NCBI GenBank assembly: GCA_039934635.1
Contig: JBDTLT010000043.1
Span: 1 to 31,263, forward strand
Source of the DNA: DATLFA01 sp039934635
Lineage (GTDB): Bacteria; Actinomycetota; Acidimicrobiia; Acidimicrobiales; WLNW01
DNA: 31,263 bases
Reading direction: 5' to 3'
Positions 1 to 6,725 of the stretch are shown piece after piece. The notes under the pieces are model-generated. The model saw nothing but the letters and a program-made list of their open reading frames with translations, was not told the origin of the DNA and made no database searches. The stretch's first letter is position 1. Each line of letters begins with the position of its first letter. The translations under genes and the position numbers were made by a program.

Positions 1-686
1 ACGCGCGCATCGACGAGATCGAGAGCGACTCGTCGGTCCGCTGCGTGCTCGTCACCGGCAACGGGCGCGCGTTCAGCGCGGGCGGCGACCTCAAGAGCTA
101 CACCAAACTGCAAACCGACCCGGTGGCCTTCCCTCAGTTCGTCGCCGACATCCACCGCGTGTTCGGACGTTTTCGCACGGTGCGGGTGCCGGTTGTCGCG
201 CTCGTCAACGGTGTCACCGCCGCGGGCGGCCTCGAGCTCATCCTCAACTGTGATTTCACGCTCGTCGCGGCATCGGCGCGCATCGGTGACGGCCATCTCA
301 ACTTCGGTCAGATGGGCGGGGGCGGCGTGCTCACGCTGCTGCCGCGCACCATCGGCAAGAGCCGCGCCGCGGAGTTGATCTTCTCCGGCAAGTTCCTCAG
401 CGCGGAGCAAGCGGTCGAATGGGGCCTCGCCAGCCGCGTCGTCGCCGACGACGCGCTGCTCGACGAGGGTCTCGCCTTCGCCCGCAGCGTCGCGGAGAAG
501 AGCCCGCTTGCCATCGCAAACGCGAAGCACGTGATGAACACGTTGTGGGCCGACAATGGCAGCGTCGACGCCGCGCTGCGTTTCGAGCTCGAGCGCGACG
601 CGTTCTACTGCCTGACTTCGCAAGACGCGCCCGAGGGCCTTGCCGCATTTTCCGAGAAGCGCAAGCCGCGCTTTCGAGGCCGGTGA
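1..686 (+). CDS. Enoyl-CoA hydratase/isomerase (crotonase) family protein, 5' truncated
   Basis: The reading frame is open to the left edge (first full codon at base 3), so the N-terminus lies outside the window; a GTG at 45 is internal because crotonase sequence (VRCVLVTGNGRAFSAGGD) runs across it. The FSAGGD oxyanion-hole segment and the AAGGLE segment with the first catalytic Glu (codon 234-236) are typical of CoA-binding crotonases, and the C-terminal EGLAAFSEKRKPRF tail is standard. The second catalytic acid of rat-type enoyl-CoA hydratase, 20 residues later, is His here (codon 294-296), so simple hydratase activity is uncertain; isomerase, dehydratase or another crotonase reaction is possible. 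It is 2 bp upstream of the DUF35 gene and clearly in one operon with it and the thiolase-like gene, suggesting acyl-CoA degradation. Confidence 0.9.
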   Translation, partial: ARIDEIESDSSVRCVLVTGNGRAFSAGGDLKSYTKLQTDPVAFPQFVADIHRVFGRFRTVRVPVVALVNGVTAAGGLELILNCDFTLVAASARIGDGHLNFGQMGGGGVLTLLPRTIGKSRAAELIFSGKFLSAEQAVEWGLASRVVADDALLDEGLAFARSVAEKSPLAIANAKHVMNTLWADNGSVDAALRFELERDAFYCLTSQDAPEGLAAFSEKRKPRFRGR

Positions 687-688
687 CC

Positions 689-1069
689 ATGCGCACTCCC
701 AATATCGATCGTGACAGCGCTCCTTGGTGGGACGCCCTTCGGGCGCACCATGTGGTCGTCCAAGAATGCCGCGTCTGTACGCGCCGCTGGTTGCCGCGCA
801 CGCCGGCGTGCCCCTATTGCGGCGCCGGTTCTCCCAATGATCAGCCGATTTCCGGTCTCGGTGTCGTGTACTCGTTCGTCCGCGCGCATCGCGCGATGAG
901 CGAGGCGATGGCCGACGAGGTGCCGTACACGATCGCGACGATCGATCTCGACGGCGGGGGTCGCGTCTTCGCCCGCGTCGAAGGCGACTGCGTCATCGGG
1001 CAACGAGTCGCGCCCGAGTTCGTCGACCATGACACCTGGACCGAGCTGCGTTATAGCGAGACCCGATGA
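689..1069 (+). CDS. Zn-ribbon/OB-fold DUF35 protein (acyl-CoA-associated, ChsH2-C/Ltp2-partner type)
   Basis: A 126-residue protein starting at ATG 689, 2 bp after the crotonase stop; the longer open frame upstream overlaps the crotonase and is not used. It has an N-terminal rubredoxin-like zinc ribbon with two CxxC pairs (CRVC and CPYC, about residues 30-48), then an OB fold with GVVYSFVRAHRA and a PYTIATIDLDGG strand. In the family, DUF35 proteins act as non-catalytic partners that bind CoA esters or scaffold thiolase-fold and MaoC-fold enzymes; in steroid side-chain degradation the DUF35 domain of ChsH2 binds the aldolase Ltp2. Here it overlaps the thiolase-like gene by 4 bp (ATGA), which supports an obligate protein pair. 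The partner role is inferred from context. Confidence 0.9.
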   Translation: MRTPNIDRDSAPWWDALRAHHVVVQECRVCTRRWLPRTPACPYCGAGSPNDQPISGLGVVYSFVRAHRAMSEAMADEVPYTIATIDLDGGGRVFARVEGDCVIGQRVAPEFVDHDTWTELRYSETR

Positions 1070-2217
1070 ACACGACAGCCGCCATCGCCGGTGTGGGCTA
1101 CACCGAGTTCTCGCGCGACTCGGGCCGCAGCGTTTTGAGCCTCGCCACCGAGGCGTGCCGCAACGCACTCGACGACGCAGGGCTCACTGCAGCCGAAGTC
1201 GACGGTGTGGCCAGCTTCATGGTGATGCACGACTCGGTCCACTGCCAGGCCGTCGCGACATCGCTCGCCGTGCCCGAGTTGCGCTATGTGCTCGACGCGG
1301 ACCTCGGTGGCCAGGCGCCGTGCTATCTCACCGGCATGGCCGCGATGGCGGTGGCCACGGGTCACGCCCGCAACGTCTTGGTGTTCCGTGCACTCAATGG
1401 CCGCAGCGGTCCCCGCGTCGGCGGCATGGAGTTCCATGGTCCGGGTGGCCAGTACCGCTACCCCATCGGCTTCGACCACTACCTCATGTACGTCGGGATG
1501 TGGGCACAGCGGTTCTTGCACGAAACCGGCCAGGGCGAGCTCGATCTCGCCGCGGTGGCGATCGCGCAGCGCGAGTACGCGGTGCGCAACGAGCGCGCGT
1601 ATCGTCGCCGACCCCTCGATCTCGAGACGTACCTCGCGTCGCCGTACATCGTCGAGCCGTACCGTTCCGACGACTGCACGGTCGAGGTCGACGGCGCGTG
1701 CGCAATCCTCGTGACGTCACTCGACCAAGCCCGCGACCTGCGCCACCCACCGGCGGTCATCGCGTCGAGCGCGTACCGAGCCGGCCCGCGGTCCGGCCTC
1801 GACATCGGCGATCATCTGCTGTGGGACGACTATTCCCGCAACTACACCAGCTTGCTGCGCGACGAGCTCTTCGGTCGCGCCGGTGTCGGTCCGAGCGACG
1901 TGCAACTCGCCGAGATCTATGACTGCTTCACCAGCACGACACTTGTCGGACTCGAAGGATTGGGCTTGTGCGAGCGGGGCACGTCCGGCGCATTCGTTCG
2001 CGAGGGCCACACCCGCCTCGACGGTGCACTGCCGACCAACACCCACGGCGGCTTACTCTCCGAGGGCTACATCCACGGCATGAACACCGTCGCCGAAGCA
2101 GTGCTGCAGGTGCAGGGTCGCGGCGGCGCGAATCAGGCACCGCGGCACGAGGTGTGCGCGGTTACTTCGGGCGCGATGATGGACGGCTCGGCCCTGATCC
2201 TCACCGCCGACCGCTGA
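1066..2217 (+). CDS. Thiolase-fold protein of SCP2/Ltp2 aldolase type
   Basis: A 383-residue thiolase superfamily protein, start ATG overlapping the upstream stop. The N-terminal half has AIAGVGYTEF and the GGQAPCYLTGMAAMAVATG helix; the C-terminal half has NTHGGLLSEGYIHGMN. Where classical thiolases have the GHPxGxxG catalytic His loop this protein has EGYIHG, with Tyr335, and it carries another Tyr (Tyr285, in EIYDCFT) 50 residues earlier. That tyrosine pair and spacing matches what I recall for Ltp2, a retro-aldolase that cleaves beta-hydroxyacyl-CoA side chains of sterols with a DUF35 partner. I therefore favour aldolase-type C-C cleavage over thiolysis, acting on the product of the adjacent crotonase. 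Substrate is unknown; a lipid-transfer protein or acetyltransferase label would be the generic alternative. Confidence 0.88.
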   Translation: MNTTAAIAGVGYTEFSRDSGRSVLSLATEACRNALDDAGLTAAEVDGVASFMVMHDSVHCQAVATSLAVPELRYVLDADLGGQAPCYLTGMAAMAVATGHARNVLVFRALNGRSGPRVGGMEFHGPGGQYRYPIGFDHYLMYVGMWAQRFLHETGQGELDLAAVAIAQREYAVRNERAYRRRPLDLETYLASPYIVEPYRSDDCTVEVDGACAILVTSLDQARDLRHPPAVIASSAYRAGPRSGLDIGDHLLWDDYSRNYTSLLRDELFGRAGVGPSDVQLAEIYDCFTSTTLVGLEGLGLCERGTSGAFVREGHTRLDGALPTNTHGGLLSEGYIHGMNTVAEAVLQVQGRGGANQAPRHEVCAVTSGAMMDGSALILTADR

Positions 2218-2251
2218 GCGGCCGGCCCGATCGACCCTTTGAGCGCGTCGG

Positions 2252-2956
2252 CTAACTCAGGTACGCGAAGAGGTCGGGGTCGCTCTTGCGGAGGCGGCGG
2301 TAGTTGGCCTCCCACATGTTGGGCAGGAAGTACTTCTGGTACGCGTCCTTGCCCCGCAGCACTTCTTTCTCAGGGAACTCGGTGCCACCGATCGCTTCGG
2401 CCTCGATGTGATACTGCGCGCACTTCTCGAGCATGAACGACATCACGGTGCACACCTCGAGCGACTCGGCAACGATGACCGCGCCGTGGTTCTTGATGAG
2501 CACCACGCTCTTGTCGGTGCCGAGCATCTCGGCCATGACAGGCCCTTCGACCGCCGGACGCTCGCCATCGTCCTCGTAGAGCGCCTGCTCGTTGTAGAAG
2601 AGCACCGAAGCCACGTTGTACTGACCGATCACTCGCCGCGTCGTCGAGAACACCATGGCGTAGTGCGAGTGGGTGTGAATCACCGAGTTGACGTCGGGCC
2701 GTGCCTTGTAGAACGCGGCGTGGAACTCGACCGCCGGGGACGGCTCGTAGTCGCCTTCGAGCAACTTGCCGGCCATGCTGACCTTGATCACACGGTCGGG
2801 CGTGGTTTCGTCGAAGTACTCGAACGGCGTCACCCAGAACGCGTCTTCGCCGACGGCCCGCATCGACACGTGACCGGCAACCTGGCTCTCGCAACCTTCG
2901 CGAGCGAGAATGCGGCGCGCCGCCGCGATCTTGAACCTCGGATCGTCTTCGCGCAT
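2252..2956 (-). CDS. Class II aldolase/adducin family protein
   Basis: A 234-residue protein; ATG at 2956 is preceded by AAAGGAT, and the much longer in-frame extension upstream overlaps the next gene and is rejected. The zinc-site signature HTHSHY and the later KNHGAVI segment with the third histidine are present, as is the EFHAAFYKARPDV helix that precedes them. Compared with fuculose-phosphate aldolase, the catalytic Glu that sits four residues before that helix His is Ala here, as in the adducin-like branch, so retro-aldol activity on sugar phosphates is not assured. It is the last gene of a four-gene minus-strand operon, 32 bp after the amidohydrolase at 2989, and faces the thiolase gene end-to-end. 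Decarboxylase or other metal-dependent lyase action is an alternative. Confidence 0.88.
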   Translation of the reverse strand: MREDDPRFKIAAARRILAREGCESQVAGHVSMRAVGEDAFWVTPFEYFDETTPDRVIKVSMAGKLLEGDYEPSPAVEFHAAFYKARPDVNSVIHTHSHYAMVFSTTRRVIGQYNVASVLFYNEQALYEDDGERPAVEGPVMAEMLGTDKSVVLIKNHGAVIVAESLEVCTVMSFMLEKCAQYHIEAEAIGGTEFPEKEVLRGKDAYQKYFLPNMWEANYRRLRKSDPDLFAYLS

Positions 2957-2988
2957 GGGATTGATCCTTTCGTTGGGCCGATCGGTTT

Positions 2989-4446
2989 TCAGGAGAGCAA
3001 TTCGCCGGCCACCGCGGCAACTTGGCGTTCGACGCTGGTCCCCTCGAAGAATCGAGGGTTCATGCCGTAGTGCAAGCGCGCGGGGTTGATGAAGGCGAAC
3101 TCGCGGAAGTCGGCTTCGGTGATGACGCCGTCTTCGACGAGCTCGAAGGCTTCTTCGACCGGTTCGGTGAAGTCGGGGACATCCCAATGCGAGACGTCGG
3201 AGCCGAATATCGGCCGCAGACGGGCGCCGAGCGGGTTGACCTTCTCGTTGAAGGCCCACGCGATCATGCGATCATCGGCCTCGCAGCCGAAGTAGAAGTT
3301 GGGCACGAATCGGTCACGCAACTCTTCGGGGCTCGAGATCATCGCTGCCGCGAACTCGTCGAGTTGCTCTGGCCGAGCGGACGGTCGGCTGTAGAACGCC
3401 CGCAACGTATCGAGATGCGCCACGGCATTGTCGTCGCCGTACTTCTCGAAGTAGCGCATGAGACCCTCGACATCGAGGATGTCGGGATCGAGGTCGCCGA
3501 TGGCGTTGATGTTGCGCTTTTCCCAGTGCGCCAGCAAGTCGTTGTACAAGCTGCAACCAAACGCGACGCCGCCTTCGAGCAGGCCGATGCGCAGCTTGGG
3601 GAACCGTGCCGTTACCCCGCCGAGAAATAGCGACTTGACGAGGCCGTGATGGCAACTCGAAAGACCGCCGATGTGATTGGCGACGTAGTTGGAAACCGAG
3701 CGCTCGACGCGGTGATACTGCATGGCGCTGTGCGACACCGGCGCCACACCGAGATCGATGCAGCGCTGCCAGAACGGGTCGTAGTCATACGGGCTGTCGA
3801 GGCCGAACTGATCGAGGCGATAGGCAAGCTTGGAGAGCTTGGGCGCTTCTTCGTCGATGCGGCCGATCGAACGGCGGGCATAGCCGGCGATGAGCACCGC
3901 CTTGATCCCGAGCTCGTTGACCGCGTACTCGAGCTCGGCGATCGCGATCTCGGGTGTGTGCATCGGGATGATGCCGCCGGGGGTGATGCGATCGGCGTAC
4001 GGCACGAACTCGTGCGCAAACGCGGTGTTGGCGGCGCGGGCCAAACCTTGCGCAAGCTCAGGGTCCCAGACGTCGAGATAGGCCAACGTCGACGACGGGT
4101 ACGCCAGCATGTAATCGATGCCCATCTCGTCGAGGCGTTCGTACAGCAACCGCGGCAAGTGACACGACGCGCGGTCGATGGTGTTGCGGCACTGCCAGCC
4201 CCACCACGACGGCATGGCGCGCCAGTCGCGGCGGACACCCTCGGTCGTGCGATCCATCAACACCGTTGCGGTGTCAGTAGCGCCAAAACCGCTCTTGAGA
4301 TACCGATCGCGCAACGAGGCGCCGCCCCATGATTCGAGGAACGACACGACCTGCTCGTGCAGCAGCGGCAGAACTTCGACGAAGTGGCCGTCCGCATCGA
4401 TGATCGGGAAGTCGAGTTGCTTGCGGATGTCGGCGGACTTGGTCAC
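2989..4446 (-). CDS. Amidohydrolase-2 family metal-dependent hydrolase/decarboxylase (copy 1)
   Basis: A 485-residue TIM-barrel protein of the family that includes ACMSD and resorcylate decarboxylases. Start is GTG at 4446: a perfect AGGAGG lies 6-7 nt upstream and the GTG overlaps the previous stop as GTGA; an upstream in-frame ATG at 4491 lacks these features. IIDADGHFVEV near the N-terminus supplies the first metal ligands, SHSAMQYH lies mid-barrel, LLEGGVAF on a late strand, and FGSDVSHWDVPD holds the expected catalytic/metal Asp (Asp417). The other four copies in the window have DYPH at this place, so this is the most divergent member. It is longer than the usual 350-400 residues. Translational coupling to the HpcH/HpaI lyase suggests successive steps of one pathway. 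Confidence 0.88.
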   Translation of the reverse strand: MTKSADIRKQLDFPIIDADGHFVEVLPLLHEQVVSFLESWGGASLRDRYLKSGFGATDTATVLMDRTTEGVRRDWRAMPSWWGWQCRNTIDRASCHLPRLLYERLDEMGIDYMLAYPSSTLAYLDVWDPELAQGLARAANTAFAHEFVPYADRITPGGIIPMHTPEIAIAELEYAVNELGIKAVLIAGYARRSIGRIDEEAPKLSKLAYRLDQFGLDSPYDYDPFWQRCIDLGVAPVSHSAMQYHRVERSVSNYVANHIGGLSSCHHGLVKSLFLGGVTARFPKLRIGLLEGGVAFGCSLYNDLLAHWEKRNINAIGDLDPDILDVEGLMRYFEKYGDDNAVAHLDTLRAFYSRPSARPEQLDEFAAAMISSPEELRDRFVPNFYFGCEADDRMIAWAFNEKVNPLGARLRPIFGSDVSHWDVPDFTEPVEEAFELVEDGVITEADFREFAFINPARLHYGMNPRFFEGTSVERQVAAVAGELLS

Positions 4447-5402
4447 CGCAGTCCTCCTGCGTCGTCGACGAGGCCAAGCCCGCGGGCCCACTCGAGGTTG
4501 AGTCGCGCCGACCCGACGTGCGCGATGTGCACCACGTGGGCTTCGCCCTGGCTGGCCTCGCCATGAAGAATCGGGCCGGAGTCGGCCTTGCGCTCGGCCG
4601 CGGTCGCGAGCGCGTCGAGCTCGGTCCAGTACTTGATCTCTTCGGCCGTCGGAGAAAAGACCTCGTTGACGATCTCTACGTGTTCGGCCGCGCCGATCAT
4701 CATGCCGTAGTAGCCGAGATCGCGAAGCTCATTGGCCCAGCGGCGCAACCCGTCGACATCATGCAGACCGCCGCCCCACATGCCGGAGATCGGGTAACGC
4801 ACGCCCGCCGCGCGCGCATCGATCAACAGCTTGGAACGCAGGAACAACGACTCGCGCCCTTCGGGAGTCCAACGGAACCCGATCGCCTGGTGGATGTCGC
4901 CGAATCGCGAAACCGCGCCGCCCATGTACTTGATGCGCGGCGACGCCATCGCGATCTCGTAGCCCAAGCGCAGGGAGTTGGCCGTCTCGAAGATCGGATA
5001 GAGCATCAGATCGCCCGGCGGCCTACCGGTCTCGAGCTCGATCGCCTCGCACAGTGCGTCCATCTTGGTCACGTCGAGCGGCGACTGGATCTTCGGCTGC
5101 ACGATGCCGCTCAGTGCCGGCTTGACGATCGCCCGAAGGTCGGTCCACGTCTGACCGGAGTCGACCGCCTGCACGCGAACGAAGTACAGCGGACTGCCCG
5201 GCCCGGTCGGCGTCGACGACAAGAATTCGGACACCAGGCCACGCGTGCGCACGCGCTCGTGTTCGGGATATGGCGTGCGGGGCTCTTCGATGTCGATCAC
5301 GACGAGGTCGGCACCGTACTCGGGCGCTTTGGCCAACTCTTCTTCTTCGCTGCCCGCGACGAACAACGCCGTGCGCACCGGCCTGATCGTGCCTCGATCC
5401 AT
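4443..5402 (-). CDS. HpcH/HpaI aldolase / citrate-lyase-beta (CitE)-like CoA-ester lyase
   Basis: A 319-residue TIM-barrel protein. The ATG at 5402 is preceded by a GGGGGGA ribosome site. The N-terminus reads PVRTALFVAGSEEEELAKA, matching the RSxLFVPG start of CitE-like lyases; VIDIEEPRTPYPE corresponds to the DLEDxV acidic segment; YFVRVQ and VQPKIQS supply the phosphate/CoA Arg and Lys region; and PIFETANSLRLGYEIA holds the Mg-binding Glu. The family cleaves or forms C-C bonds of beta-hydroxy acids or their CoA esters (malyl-CoA, citramalyl-CoA, hydroxy-oxo-diacids). C-terminal residues after about 270 are less conserved and may cap the active site. It lies between two amidohydrolases, 32 bp after copy 2 and overlapping copy 1 by 4 bp, so it is very likely co-translated with them. 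Confidence 0.88.
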   Translation of the reverse strand: MDRGTIRPVRTALFVAGSEEEELAKAPEYGADLVVIDIEEPRTPYPEHERVRTRGLVSEFLSSTPTGPGSPLYFVRVQAVDSGQTWTDLRAIVKPALSGIVQPKIQSPLDVTKMDALCEAIELETGRPPGDLMLYPIFETANSLRLGYEIAMASPRIKYMGGAVSRFGDIHQAIGFRWTPEGRESLFLRSKLLIDARAAGVRYPISGMWGGGLHDVDGLRRWANELRDLGYYGMMIGAAEHVEIVNEVFSPTAEEIKYWTELDALATAAERKADSGPILHGEASQGEAHVVHIAHVGSARLNLEWARGLGLVDDAGGLR

Positions 5403-5434
5403 GCTTCCCCCCTGATTGATCGGCTGCCCGTGGC

Positions 5435-6592
5435 CTAGAGCTTGGGACTCGGTTCGCGCACTGCATCGATGTCGATGCCGTAGAGCTCGGCCACGTTGGT
5501 CAACGTCAACCGCACCCGCTGTTCTTCGGGTACACCGAACTCGTCGAACTCGGCCTTGACCGTCGCTGCGGAGTTGGGCCAGGTCGCCGCGCCGTGCGGA
5601 TAGTCACTCGACCACATGAAGTGCGCGGCGTCGGTGAAGCGCAGGTTGTTGAGACCGATCGGATCGGAGATGTAGGTGCAGTACACGTTGCGCCGGAAGT
5701 ATTCGGACGGCATCATCTTGAGCTCGTGGTCGAGGGCGTGCCACCACATATTCATCGTCGAATCGAGCCGCTTCTCGAGGCGGGCCACGTAGTCGATGCC
5801 TGCTTCTGCAGCAACGACGTGAAGGTTCGGGTGCCGCTCGAACACACCGGCGATGATCAACTCGGACAGCGTGCGCTGTATCTCGTCCCGCACGACGACG
5901 CCGAAGTAGAAGGTGTCTTCGACGGTCTTGCCGTAGTTGGCCATGCCTTTGGAACCGTGCCCGGCGAGGATGTGCATCGACATCGGGAAGTCGCGCTCGG
6001 CCGCGACGGACCACAGCCGTTCGTAGTGATCGGTGAAATAGCTGTACTCACGCTGGTCGGGGGGCGACGCCCACATCAGGCCACCGCGCAGGCCCATGTC
6101 GCTGCACCGTTCGACTTCGGCGACCGCGCGGGCGATGTCCCACGTCGGCACCATGGCCAACCCGATGAGTCGGTCCTTGTCGGTGCCACAGAACTCGGCG
6201 AGCCAGTTGTTGTAGGCCTGGATGCAGGCGAACTGGAACTCGGCATCGTCGTACGACAACAAGCTGAGGCCGGCCGTCGGATACAACACGTCGGCGATCG
6301 TGTCGTCGGCCCACATATCGCGGAGCCGCTCGACCGGATCGTGACCACCGCGCGCACCGACCCACGCATTGGGGTCTTGAGCGAGGATGTCGTCGACCTC
6401 GCGTGCGGTCATGCCGGCGTTGCGCGAGAGCGTGAGATCTACACCGCGCGGCAGATCAGGCCCGGTGAAGTACCAGTGATGGTTCTTGGGGTCCTGCACC
6501 GCCCTCGGCGCGCGGTCGCGGTATTTGGCCGGTAACCGTTCGAGCCAGAGCTCCCCGGGCTCGACCACGTGAGAATCGCATGAGATCAGCAT
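5435..6592 (-). CDS. Amidohydrolase-2 family metal-dependent hydrolase/decarboxylase (copy 2)
   Basis: A 385-residue TIM-barrel protein and first gene of the minus-strand operon. The ATG at 6592 follows GGGGGAGA at good spacing. MLISCDSHVVEPGELW gives the N-terminal DxH ligand pair (Asp6, His8) and conserved Glu-Pro; PMSMHILAGHG carries the mid-barrel His; MWSSDYPHGAATWP holds the catalytic Asp330. Proteins of this branch are metal-dependent decarboxylases or hydrolases of ring-cleavage products; the exact substrate cannot be told. The LPAKYRDRAPR segment after the first ligand pair is shared with copies 3 and 5 of this window, showing that these three form one subgroup. A TAATCT hexamer about 35 bp upstream could be its promoter. 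Confidence 0.9.
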   Translation of the reverse strand: MLISCDSHVVEPGELWLERLPAKYRDRAPRAVQDPKNHHWYFTGPDLPRGVDLTLSRNAGMTAREVDDILAQDPNAWVGARGGHDPVERLRDMWADDTIADVLYPTAGLSLLSYDDAEFQFACIQAYNNWLAEFCGTDKDRLIGLAMVPTWDIARAVAEVERCSDMGLRGGLMWASPPDQREYSYFTDHYERLWSVAAERDFPMSMHILAGHGSKGMANYGKTVEDTFYFGVVVRDEIQRTLSELIIAGVFERHPNLHVVAAEAGIDYVARLEKRLDSTMNMWWHALDHELKMMPSEYFRRNVYCTYISDPIGLNNLRFTDAAHFMWSSDYPHGAATWPNSAATVKAEFDEFGVPEEQRVRLTLTNVAELYGIDIDAVREPSPKL

Positions 6593-6625
6593 CGATCTCC
6601 CCCTTCAACGCCAGTTGTCTCGGCG

Positions 6626-6653
6626 AGATTACCTTCCGCCGGGGCGGTATGGT
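6626..6653. promoter_or_regulatory. Candidate divergent promoters between copy-2 amidohydrolase and deacylase genes
   Basis: The 133-bp gap between divergent starts 6592 and 6726 holds two TANNNT hexamers facing outward: TAATCT on the minus strand (6631 to 6626) and TATGGT on the plus strand (6648-6653). They would give leaders of roughly 27 and 65 nt, both carrying G-rich ribosome sites. No clear -35 boxes are seen, so these are weak predictions. Confidence 0.35.
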
Positions 6654-6725
6654 CAGCCGTCGACGTTTGTGTTCTACGTCTGTGCGTCGGCAGCACTCGG
6701 CCGGCAGAACCTTGGGGGAGGCATC

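Noticed and set aside
1029..1922. 297-codon plus-strand frame beginning before the thiolase-like gene
   Set aside because: Overlaps the thiolase-fold gene out of frame, very Arg-rich and motif-free.
2957..3259. N-terminal extension of the class II aldolase
   Set aside because: It overlaps the amidohydrolase gene, contains low-complexity Arg-rich sequence, and a ribosome site fits ATG 2956.
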